A stretch of 64,000 nucleotides of DNA from a candidate division CSSED10-310 bacterium. Lineage in GTDB: Bacteria; CSSED10-310. Position 1 is the stretch's first letter, and every line of letters starts with the position of its first letter. The notes beneath the pieces are model-generated. The model was not told the origin of the DNA and ran no database searches. It saw only the letters and a list, made by a program, of their open reading frames with translations. The stretch lies in contig JAFGEQ010000015.1 of NCBI GenBank assembly GCA_016931515.1, positions 1 through 64,000 on the forward strand. Direction: 5' to 3'. The position numbers were made by a program, and so were the translations under genes. Positions 8,927 through 16,623 of this stretch are shown one piece after another.

Positions 8927-9631
8927 TCAACGACCGACCGGAATGATGGCGAGTGGTTCCTCTCCTTCAGACATCTTGATCAGATCAGCCACTTCGCCGT
9001 CAATGAAGGCTCCGATCATCACGGAGCCCAGGTGGCAACTCAGCGCCTGGAGAAACACATTTTCCGCAGCATGACCTGCTTCCATAAACATGTATTGGCT
9101 TGCCCGCTCCCCATATCGAACCATCGTCCGCTGAACAACGCCGCTGATAACCAGGCTCGCCGGCGCATCCTTTACCCATCGCTGGCCCAGGGCAGCGGTG
9201 CCGAGACTATTCCGATGATCACCGGTGAGAACCAGTTCGAGTTTATGCCCCTGAGGAATATAGTGATAGATGCCCGCTGGAAGCGACTCCACGTTTCCAG
9301 CCACAACATAGAGTTCCAGCGGGTACAACGCACCTGCCGATGGAGCCGTGCGCAAACCGCCACTGCCGGTAATTCCCTGCGCCGCCCAAACGAGTTGACT
9401 GATCTCGGCCAGTTTTAGAGGTGCGGACGAATATTCCCGAACGGACCGTCTCTGATGAATAGCCTCCTCCACCGACAGATCGCCGGTGAGATTCGCCGCC
9501 GGCAGCGCGATTGATGTGTCCGCCGGATTCTCACCGGTGGTGCCCGGAGACTCCGACTCCTGACCGAACATCGGATTGACGGATATCAACCCGGCAAACA
9601 ATGTGCTGACAATTACAAATATTACTCTCAT
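8927..9631 (-). CDS. exported SagB-type nitroreductase-family protein
   Basis: A 234-residue flavoprotein of the nitroreductase superfamily, SagB/ThcOx-like subgroup: RRSVREYSSAPLKLAEISQLVWAAQG at the N-terminal side of the domain, TAPSAGALYPLELYVV, and ASQYMFMEAGHAAENVFLQA. These bind FMN and shape the dimer. The first about 23 residues (MRVIFVIVSTLFAGLISV) form a signal peptide or anchor, so this copy probably acts outside the cytoplasm, unusual for a flavin enzyme. GGGAGGTTATAA precedes the ATG. It stands alone: no cyclodehydratase (YcaO) or E1-like partner is nearby, so azoline oxidation is not supported. Stand-alone members of this group are common in environmental genomes and have unknown substrates. 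Confidence 0.85.
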   Translation of the reverse strand: MRVIFVIVSTLFAGLISVNPMFGQESESPGTTGENPADTSIALPAANLTGDLSVEEAIHQRRSVREYSSAPLKLAEISQLVWAAQGITGSGGLRTAPSAGALYPLELYVVAGNVESLPAGIYHYIPQGHKLELVLTGDHRNSLGTAALGQRWVKDAPASLVISGVVQRTMVRYGERASQYMFMEAGHAAENVFLQALSCHLGSVMIGAFIDGEVADLIKMSEGEEPLAIIPVGR

Positions 9632-9783
9632 TTATAACCTCCCGGTTCGTTGTCATATTCTGCTATAATTAAGACGTATAATCAGTTTTTCGGCAAGCTG
9701 TCACCGGTACCCGGATTGAAAAAACCGCAACCCGATGGTAATATTCCGAAATCTTGACGATCGCATAATTAAGGAGATTCGCC

Positions 9784-10263
9784 ATGAAGTTAAGCGATAA
9801 CTATATGCCTCCCTACCAATATAACGGAGCCCGGTCCATGATCATTATGCATGATCGATATCTTCGGGAATTCCTTTCGGTATGGTACGACGCACGTGCT
9901 GAAAAACTGGTTCTGCCCAACAGCGATGATTATGCATATGAATCCCTTGAAAAATTGCTGCAGCACGTTCTCGGCGCTGCTCGAGGTTATATGATATGGA
10001 TGTGCGAAAAATTGAGGTTGCCCGATCCCGAAATCAATTCGGTCCCTCAACTGGATCACATTGCTGAGGATGCCCCCGCTTGGCTGGATCACCTTGTTCA
10101 GCAGTGGCGAACACCACTGGCGAAGGTTCCCGAGGATGCATTCGGAGTGGAATACGAATCCCGCTGGAGAGTAAAGTATTGCATTGATGCAATGCTGGAG
10201 CATGCTGTCATGCATCCGATCCGGCATACATTCCAGCTTCGTCATCTGATGAAACGCGACTGA
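9784..10263 (+). CDS. DinB-like four-helix metal-binding protein
   Basis: A 159-residue protein with the layout of the DinB/YfiT superfamily: an N-terminal histidine in the first long helix region (LLQHVLGAARGYMIW) and a C-terminal pair in MLEHAVMHPIRHTFQL, which could bind a divalent metal. Family members include bacillithiol- or mycothiol-dependent transferases and many proteins of unknown function. TAAGGAG lies about 7 bases before the ATG. The assignment rests on overall pattern and histidine placement and is moderate; no specific reaction can be proposed. Confidence 0.6.
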   Translation: MKLSDNYMPPYQYNGARSMIIMHDRYLREFLSVWYDARAEKLVLPNSDDYAYESLEKLLQHVLGAARGYMIWMCEKLRLPDPEINSVPQLDHIAEDAPAWLDHLVQQWRTPLAKVPEDAFGVEYESRWRVKYCIDAMLEHAVMHPIRHTFQLRHLMKRD

Positions 10264-10286
10264 CTGCATACATTGGAGAAGCATCA

Positions 10287-10502
10287 ATGAAAGGCTTTAC
10301 AGGTTTTCTTCTATGGTTGCTGCTGTTTATTCTCTGCTGGCCCCTGGCACTGCTGGCCCTGATCGCCTGGCCGTTGGTTTGGCTCCTCCTCCTGCCCTTC
10401 AAACTGCTCGGAATTACTGTCAGCGCTGCATTTGACTTCCTCCACGCCATCCTTACTCTTCCAGCTCGTCTTCTCGGCTACCGCCGGAATCCCCCATCAT
10501 GA
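10287..10502 (+). CDS. small two-helix membrane protein
   Basis: A 71-residue, extremely hydrophobic protein: LLLWLLLFILCWPLALLALIAWPLVWLLLLPF-type sequence forms one long or two short membrane helices, followed by an amphipathic segment and a short basic tail (RRNPPS). The stop codon overlaps the start of the following glycosyltransferase (ATGA at 10499-10502), which implies translational coupling. Function unknown; similar tiny Leu/Trp-rich proteins sit at the membrane in many genomes. GGAGAAGCATCA precedes the ATG. Confidence 0.65.
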   Translation: MKGFTGFLLWLLLFILCWPLALLALIAWPLVWLLLLPFKLLGITVSAAFDFLHAILTLPARLLGYRRNPPS

Positions 10503-11773
10503 GAATCCTCCATCTCCTGAGCCAAAGACCGGATGCCACGGGAAGCGGCGTTACTCTTCAGCATTTCGTCCGATCCGCCTACAGGCACAGGATCGACAGT
10601 CACCTACTCGCCGGTGTACCACTCAATTTCGAAACACCCTCGACTATTCAATCATTCAGTGAGTTCAGCACTGTCCGCTTTGAAGAGGATCTTCCATTCG
10701 TTATTCCCGGAATGAGTGATGCCATGCCTTATCCGAGTATACGGTTTCGCGATTTGTCATCCCGGCAACTCGACCAGTATATTTCGATCTTCAGAGATCG
10801 TCTGGAACACCTTCAAACCATTTTTCAACCGGACGTTATACACTCCCACCATCTCTGGGTTCTAACTTCGATTGCCACCGATGTATTTAAGAGTATCCCG
10901 GTTTTTTCGAGTTCACACGGATCTGATCTGCGGCAATTTGTAAACTGCCCGAACATTGCCGAAATGATATTGCCAAAACTCCGTAATGTCACCGGCGTCT
11001 TCGCTCTCACACAAGCGCAGAAGCGTGAAATAGAATTACTCTACGGGATCCCCGCTGAGCGCATCCACGTCGTCGGTGCCGGGTATGACGACACTATTTT
11101 CACGCCTTTACCCGATAAAACAATCAGATCGGCATCTCATGAACAACCTCGGCCCCCTCGCCTGCTTTATGCAGGTAAATACAGCAAAGCAAAAGGCGTT
11201 CCATGGCTGTTTGATGCTCTCAATATCCTTGCTGAACATCCCTGGGAGCTGCATCTTGCGGGTGGAGGTGAGGGAAGGGAATACGACGAGATTATTCAAC
11301 GCGCATTGTCCATGCCCGGTAGAATTTTCGATCACGGTCTACTGGGACAACAATCGCTCGCTGACCTGATGCGCATTTGTGATGTATTCATCCTTCCATC
11401 TTTCTACGAAGGATTGCCCCTTGTTCTTCTTGAAGCACTGGCATGCGGTTGCCGTATCGTCGCAACAGGTCTTCCGGGTGTGAAAGAATTGTTCGGCAAC
11501 CTGCCAGCGCACATCGTAAGAATTGTTCCGGTCCCTCGGTTAATGAATTCCGATCAACCTGTCGAATCGGATTTGCCCGGATTCGTATCAAATATAGCCG
11601 CTGCGATTGCCGACTTGATCCGGAGCCAACACGCACCGGAAGACAGCGATGATATCGCCTGTCTTCTGAACCGTTATACCTGGGCTGAAGTCTTCAAGCG
11701 GGTGTATTCGCATTACTGCCGCGTTACACGTGGAAACCCACCCCAGTCACCGGATTTTGCCGAATCAGACTGA
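10499..11773 (+). CDS. GT4-family glycosyltransferase
   Basis: A 424-residue GT-B fold glycosyltransferase. N-terminal acceptor domain includes DVIHSHHLW and SSHGSDLRQF; the C-terminal nucleotide-sugar domain has LLYAGKYSKAKGV, the motif PSFYEGLPLVLLEALACG (Glu-x7-Glu catalytic/binding pair) and VATGLPGVKEL. Cytoplasmic, retaining sugar transfer is the family rule. Translationally coupled to the small membrane protein upstream, which could tether it. It is about 20 kb away from the main polysaccharide locus, so its acceptor cannot be inferred. Confidence 0.88.
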   Translation: MRILHLLSQRPDATGSGVTLQHFVRSAYRHRIDSHLLAGVPLNFETPSTIQSFSEFSTVRFEEDLPFVIPGMSDAMPYPSIRFRDLSSRQLDQYISIFRDRLEHLQTIFQPDVIHSHHLWVLTSIATDVFKSIPVFSSSHGSDLRQFVNCPNIAEMILPKLRNVTGVFALTQAQKREIELLYGIPAERIHVVGAGYDDTIFTPLPDKTIRSASHEQPRPPRLLYAGKYSKAKGVPWLFDALNILAEHPWELHLAGGGEGREYDEIIQRALSMPGRIFDHGLLGQQSLADLMRICDVFILPSFYEGLPLVLLEALACGCRIVATGLPGVKELFGNLPAHIVRIVPVPRLMNSDQPVESDLPGFVSNIAAAIADLIRSQHAPEDSDDIACLLNRYTWAEVFKRVYSHYCRVTRGNPPQSPDFAESD

Positions 11774-11823
11774 ACAGGATATTATTGTTAGCAGTCACTG
11801 ACCATCAAGCGGGAGGTTATCGA

Positions 11824-13455
11824 ATGAGATATCTAATTTTTTCCATATTTCTGTCTATCATTCCCTCAGCCGGTGCAGCAGATACCGGGCAATGCGTAGA
11901 TTATGAAACACTAATAATCATGGAACGACTCGATCTCCTGCCATCATCGAATGGATTGGGAAGCCGTTCCGAATTGCTATGGAGCGCAACAGGTAACGAC
12001 AACGCATCCTGCATCCGGTCAGTCGCCGATGTCAACGGTGACGGAGTCTGCGATGCAGTCGTCGGTCATGATATTTTCCAGGATGGGCATAACCTGTTTT
12101 GTTATTCGGGAGCATCGACAGGCAGTGGATCGGTTATCTGGTCGCTGGAAACAAGTGGCGGAGCCAGCGGAGGGTATTTCTGGGGTGATGAATGCCTGTC
12201 GATCGGCAGCGACACAGATGGGAACGGGTATCCGAATATCCTCGCCGGGCTGGCTGGTGGAGGTCGTTTTGCGGCATCCTACGATGGCTACGATGGATCT
12301 CTTTTATGGCAGTTCGACACCTACAATGAGCCGGAAAGTGGCTGGATCTACTCGATCCGTGAACTTGGTGATGTGAATGATGACGGTATTGCCGATATCA
12401 TTTTCGGATGCGGTTCCACCAATGATCACGCTTACTGCATCGATGGAGCATCAACCGGCACATCACCTGTTGTATTGTGGTCTCTCGATCTGCCGGACGC
12501 GTGTTTTTCTGTGTCTCCCATCACTGATGTCAATGCCGATGGCAAACCGGATGCGTTGATCTCCAGCGGAGACGCAGACGGGCATCATGTGTACTGTGTC
12601 AGTGGTGCTTCTACCGGCGCTGCAACTGTGTTATGGCCGTTTGATGCCGGAGCGTCCGTACATTCGGTGACATCGTGCAGTGATGCCAATGGGAACGGTG
12701 TGGATGATTTCGTTGCCGCCACGTGGGGGAACGGCGTTCGATGCGGAGACGGTTTCAACGGGCAGCCGATATGGTTCAATCTTTTATCGGGAACGTATTG
12801 CATGATGGTCAAACCGCTCGCGGATGTTACCGGAGACGGAGTCGATGAGATTATTGTGGGAACATGGGAAAATGCCGTTTATGTTTTAAACGGCACCACG
12901 GGTTCAATTGTCTGGGAGACGCCGACCGGCACACTGAATGGCGGAGATGTCTGGACGGTCAGCAGCGTGAGCGATCTGAACGGAGATGGTTATGACGATG
13001 TATTGGCGGGTTCGTTCGATACATACATGTATTGCCTTTCCGGTATAGACGGCGATGTTCTATTCAGCCATCTCACCGGCAATCGTGTATACAGCGTCAA
13101 TCTTGCCGGTGATCTGAATGGAGACGGCATAGGTGACGTTCTGGCAGGAACACAGGATACGACGAGCACAACGGTTGTCTATGCGGTATCCGGTGCAGAC
13201 CAGCTTCCGCCGACGCCGTCACCTTCCCCGACGCAGTCATGTATCCATGACGGAGACGTCAACATGGATGGGGAGTTATCAGCCGGAGACGCCCAGGCAG
13301 CTTTTTTCATCGTTTTGGGATTATTGAGTCCGTCATATGAGGAGGCGTGTGCTGCTGATTGTAACGGGGACGGGGAGGTAACGGCGGGAGACGCTCAGGC
13401 CATTTTTCTGGCGTTGCTTCAAGGTGGATCCTGTGTGGATCCTATCCAGGAATAA
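11824..13455 (+). CDS. secreted FG-GAP propeller protein with C-terminal dockerin-like domain
   Basis: A 543-residue exported protein. Start at 11824 follows GGGAGGTTATCG and yields a signal peptide MRYLIFSIFLSIIPSAGAA. About seven FG-GAP/VCBS-type blades follow (DVNGDGVCDAVVG, DTDGNGYPNILAG, DVNDDGIADIIFG, DVTGDGVDEIIVG, DLNGDGYDDVLAG, DLNGDGIGDVLAG). A short PPTPSPSPTQ linker leads to a dockerin-like C-terminus with two EF-hand-like repeats: DGDVNMDGELSAGDAQAAF and DCNGDGEVTAGDAQAIFLAL. Dockerins bind cohesins, or may simply be calcium-binding type I-like repeats. No cohesin gene is in the window. Its stop abuts that of the convergent kinase gene. Predicted extracellular; ligand unknown. 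Confidence 0.87.
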   Translation: MRYLIFSIFLSIIPSAGAADTGQCVDYETLIIMERLDLLPSSNGLGSRSELLWSATGNDNASCIRSVADVNGDGVCDAVVGHDIFQDGHNLFCYSGASTGSGSVIWSLETSGGASGGYFWGDECLSIGSDTDGNGYPNILAGLAGGGRFAASYDGYDGSLLWQFDTYNEPESGWIYSIRELGDVNDDGIADIIFGCGSTNDHAYCIDGASTGTSPVVLWSLDLPDACFSVSPITDVNADGKPDALISSGDADGHHVYCVSGASTGAATVLWPFDAGASVHSVTSCSDANGNGVDDFVAATWGNGVRCGDGFNGQPIWFNLLSGTYCMMVKPLADVTGDGVDEIIVGTWENAVYVLNGTTGSIVWETPTGTLNGGDVWTVSSVSDLNGDGYDDVLAGSFDTYMYCLSGIDGDVLFSHLTGNRVYSVNLAGDLNGDGIGDVLAGTQDTTSTTVVYAVSGADQLPPTPSPSPTQSCIHDGDVNMDGELSAGDAQAAFFIVLGLLSPSYEEACAADCNGDGEVTAGDAQAIFLALLQGGSCVDPIQE

Positions 13456-15540
13456 TCAGAGACTCATCCGGATCATTCGAAGCTCGGCAGACAGCTCTGC
13501 GACAGACCGATAGCGTTGATTGGGGTTCCGTTGAATGCAGGTCATGATAACCTCGACCAGATCGTCTGGAATATCAGGATTGAATGACTGAGGAGCTGGA
13601 GGATCCTTTTCCAGATGAGCATGGATAACCGATAAAAAACTGTCTCCGGTGAACGGGACGGTTCCTGTAAAAATTTCATAGGTAACGATGCCCAGTGAAT
13701 AGATATCGCTTCGAGCATCCACCGGCTTTTGCTGTATCGCCTCAGGACTCATGTATTCCGGTGTTCCAAGGATGGTTGCCTCCGTTGTCACTCCCGATGA
13801 TTCGAGTGATTTTGCGATACCGAAGTCAAGAATCTTTACGTTCCCGTTATCAGAAATCATTATATTGTGACTTTTAATATCCCGATGAATGATACCCAGC
13901 TTATGCGCGGCTGCGAGTCCGTCGCAGATGGAAACAACGAGATCAAGACCTGATTCGATCGTCAAAAAACCCTGCTCAAGGATGCATTCTTTTAACTGCT
14001 TTCCCTTAAAATACTCCATCGTGATGTATTTAAGGCCTCCGCAGTCGCCAAAATCGAATATCCTGATAATGTTGGAGTGATTGATTTGTCTTGCCAGCTT
14101 GATCTCCTGCTTGAAACGAACGATTGCAGTCTCCGACAGGGTCAATTGAGATGACAGCATTTTGATCGCAATATCTTCGTCGAGCTCGAGGTCGTGAGCT
14201 TTGTAAACCGAACCCATTCCCCCTGAACCCAGGTGTTCCAGAATCAGATATCTGTCATCGAATTTTTTTCCGATCTGGATATCGAAATACCCAACCGGCT
14301 TGAAGACAGGTGCTTTGTTGAATTTTTGCGTCGTGTCGGTTTCCAATACACCCGTTTCTTCCATCGATGGCGTATTCGATGACAGTTTCAGCTTTTCCTG
14401 TCTCTCCTCGAATGATTTCCGACGGAACTCTGCAGCAAAATCCTGTTTCAGAATTTCGCTGATATCGATCTTACTGTCACTCGTGTCATAAATACTGATC
14501 TGTTGATTTTTTAATTCGTCGAGGCGTGCAGTATCCCGATGTCGCAGCGTCTCAAATACCTGTTCGGCTTCTTCAGCATATTCCGATTTTTCCATCATGC
14601 CTGCAACTTTGAACAGCATGTCGAAATGCCCCGGAGCATTCAGATCCGCACATCTGTTGATGTAGTCATCGCAGAATCGTTTTGCAACCGGTGTCAGATA
14701 ACGTTTGCAGTAAGAGAGTTCAACGATGGATTCAACGGCATCGAGATAGTGCGGCGAATCCGATTGAATCATTGAGAGAGCTTTGATCGCCTTGTCGATA
14801 TCATTCCCGTCCGTATAAGCGATGGATGCTTTAAAGAATCGGCCAGCCTGGCAGAATGTGTCACCCGCTGTGATATAGTCCTTGGCAAGCAAGTAGGCTT
14901 CCGCCGCATCTACAAGGTTGTTATCCGCCTTAAAGCACTGTGCCGCATCAATATATAACTTTCCTTCCAGGTAAGCCCGTCCGGCATCCTGGCACAATCC
15001 GGCCCTTGTAAAAGCTTCTCCCGCGTATCGATACTCCCCTGCCAATAACAGATTTCGACCCGCTTCCTCGTTCACCCCGATCCGTTCATAGAGAGCAGCG
15101 GCCCGTCTATGATTCCCGGCTTTAGCCTGCGCCGACGCTGCATAGCGGATGACTTTTAATTCATCATCGGTATATTCTCTTACTTTCCCAAGCGCATCCG
15201 TTCGTTCCGGAAGATTTTTAACCAGGTTTTCATATTGTTCCGCAGCTTTGTCATGCTTACCCGCCCGGGCGTAATACTTGCCGGCTTCAATCCAATTTTT
15301 CCTTGCTTCAAAAAATTCAGCGAGTTCCGTTACGTGTCCGCCACGCAGATAAAAGGTAACAGCGTCGTTACCTCGTCCCAGGTAAATGGCCTTATCGGCT
15401 GCCTTGCGGTACATTCGTGCCTGTGCATAGCAGTCCATCGCCTTTTCATGGTCACCCGCCTGTTCATATAATTCCGCAGCAGCAAGAAAATCCGAATTTC
15501 TATATAATTCTTTCGCTGTTTTCAGAAGACTCCGGTCCAA
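13456..15540 (-). CDS. TPR-repeat Ser/Thr protein kinase (PknB-like)
   Basis: A 694-residue cytoplasmic protein. Residues about 1-350 are helical TPR-like repeats (YEQAGDHEKAMDCYAQA, YYARAGKHDKAAEQYE, AYLLAKDYITAGDTF). The kinase domain runs about 431-690 and keeps all essential residues: glycine loop GSGGMGSV 438-445, catalytic-site lysine in AIK (460), HRDIKSHN with HRD 552-554, DFG 572-574, GTPEYMSPE and DARSDIYSLGIV. It should therefore be active. No membrane helix or PASTA domain. The start is TTG at 15540 with AAGGAG 9 bases upstream, 3 bases after the PilT stop, so it is co-translated with the two PilT-type ATPases and may regulate them or a pilus. Substrates unknown. Confidence 0.9.
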   Translation of the reverse strand: MDRSLLKTAKELYRNSDFLAAAELYEQAGDHEKAMDCYAQARMYRKAADKAIYLGRGNDAVTFYLRGGHVTELAEFFEARKNWIEAGKYYARAGKHDKAAEQYENLVKNLPERTDALGKVREYTDDELKVIRYAASAQAKAGNHRRAAALYERIGVNEEAGRNLLLAGEYRYAGEAFTRAGLCQDAGRAYLEGKLYIDAAQCFKADNNLVDAAEAYLLAKDYITAGDTFCQAGRFFKASIAYTDGNDIDKAIKALSMIQSDSPHYLDAVESIVELSYCKRYLTPVAKRFCDDYINRCADLNAPGHFDMLFKVAGMMEKSEYAEEAEQVFETLRHRDTARLDELKNQQISIYDTSDSKIDISEILKQDFAAEFRRKSFEERQEKLKLSSNTPSMEETGVLETDTTQKFNKAPVFKPVGYFDIQIGKKFDDRYLILEHLGSGGMGSVYKAHDLELDEDIAIKMLSSQLTLSETAIVRFKQEIKLARQINHSNIIRIFDFGDCGGLKYITMEYFKGKQLKECILEQGFLTIESGLDLVVSICDGLAAAHKLGIIHRDIKSHNIMISDNGNVKILDFGIAKSLESSGVTTEATILGTPEYMSPEAIQQKPVDARSDIYSLGIVTYEIFTGTVPFTGDSFLSVIHAHLEKDPPAPQSFNPDIPDDLVEVIMTCIQRNPNQRYRSVAELSAELRMIRMSL

Positions 15541-15543
15541 CGT

Positions 15544-16608
15544 CTATTGCTCCTTAAACTGGCGGAACATCGTCTTGTCGCGAGCATGGGCGAGAGCATC
15601 TTCAAGCAGAATCTTTCCTGAATCCACCAATTTCATCAAGCCTCTGTCCATGGACTGCATGCCGGTTTTTTCAGATTCAGTTGACTGGATCAGAGTGTCG
15701 ATTTGATACGTTTTGGCTTCCCGGATCAGATTTCCCAGTGCAGTTGATCCCATCAGAATTTCCAAGGCTGCGATACGACCCGATCGATCAGCCGTTTTAA
15801 TCAACTGCTGCGCAACAACCCCCTTCAACGAGATGGATAACATCGTCCGAACCTGCTCCTGTGCATCTTTCGGAAAACCATCGATGATTCGATCAACCGT
15901 TTTCCCGCAGGACTGCGTGTGAAGCGTACCGAATATCAATGTTCCCGTTTCCGCACACGTCATCGCCAGTGAAATAGTTTCCACATCCCGCAATTCTCCA
16001 ACCAGAATCACATCCGGAGATTCGCGTAATGCGGAGCGCAAGGCCGAATGAAAGGATTTTGTATGCGATCCAACTTCACGCTGTGAGATGACACACTTTT
16101 CAGGAATATGAATGTATTCTATCGGATCTTCTATCGTGATGATGTGTTTTTTCGTTCGTATATTGAGTTCCCTGATCATTGCCGCAAGAGTGGTTGTTTT
16201 CCCGGACCCCGATGGACCTGTAACCAGTACCAGCCCGTTATCCAGGTAAGCGAACTTTTTCAATTGCTGCGGCAAATCGAGCTCATCAATGGATTTTATC
16301 TGTGCAGGAATAATCCGGAAGATACCCCCAATACCTCTACTGTCAACAAAATAGTTAACCCTGAATCTGCCTGAACCTTTCAATTCGTAAGAAAAATCCA
16401 TGTCCTGTGTTTGCTGGAAATGCTCTTTCTGTTCATCGTCAATAATTTCAAAGAGCAGTCGGCTGCATTCCAATTCCGTCAGTGTTCGATAGCGGATTGC
16501 AACAAGGTCACCGTTATATCGAATCATTGGAGGCGCTCCGGCAATAATGTACAAATCACTGGCCTGCTGCTCCAGAACCAGGCTTAGAAATGAATCCAGA
16601 CGTGCCAC
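15544..16608 (-). CDS. pilT: PilT-family type IV pilus retraction ATPase
   Basis: A 354-residue hexameric AAA-type ATPase, near the usual PilT length (about 345). Walker A GPSGSGKTT at 131-139, Asp-box region TIEDPIEYIH, Walker B VILVGELRD at about 200-208, and the His-box TLIFGTLHT. The N-terminal PAS-like domain (ASDLYIIAGAPPMIRYNGD) is present. Start GTG at 16608 with AGGGGA about 6 bases upstream, 15 bases after the upstream HEAT-PilT gene. It would power pilus retraction (twitching) in the cytoplasm at the inner membrane. No pilin, PilB, PilC or secretin gene is present in the window. Confidence 0.92.
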   Translation of the reverse strand: MARLDSFLSLVLEQQASDLYIIAGAPPMIRYNGDLVAIRYRTLTELECSRLLFEIIDDEQKEHFQQTQDMDFSYELKGSGRFRVNYFVDSRGIGGIFRIIPAQIKSIDELDLPQQLKKFAYLDNGLVLVTGPSGSGKTTTLAAMIRELNIRTKKHIITIEDPIEYIHIPEKCVISQREVGSHTKSFHSALRSALRESPDVILVGELRDVETISLAMTCAETGTLIFGTLHTQSCGKTVDRIIDGFPKDAQEQVRTMLSISLKGVVAQQLIKTADRSGRIAALEILMGSTALGNLIREAKTYQIDTLIQSTESEKTGMQSMDRGLMKLVDSGKILLEDALAHARDKTMFRQFKEQ

Positions 16609-16623
16609 TTGGTTTCCCCTACC

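Noticed and set aside
8927-9631. SagB-type protein as part of an azole-forming RiPP cluster
   Set aside because: No YcaO cyclodehydratase, E1-like partner or Cys/Ser/Thr-rich precursor nearby.
13695-13877. Several 60-130 codon frames on the plus strand within the kinase, PilT and glycosyltransferase genes
   Set aside because: All lie wholly inside well-supported genes on the other strand, have no start signals and no recognisable domains.
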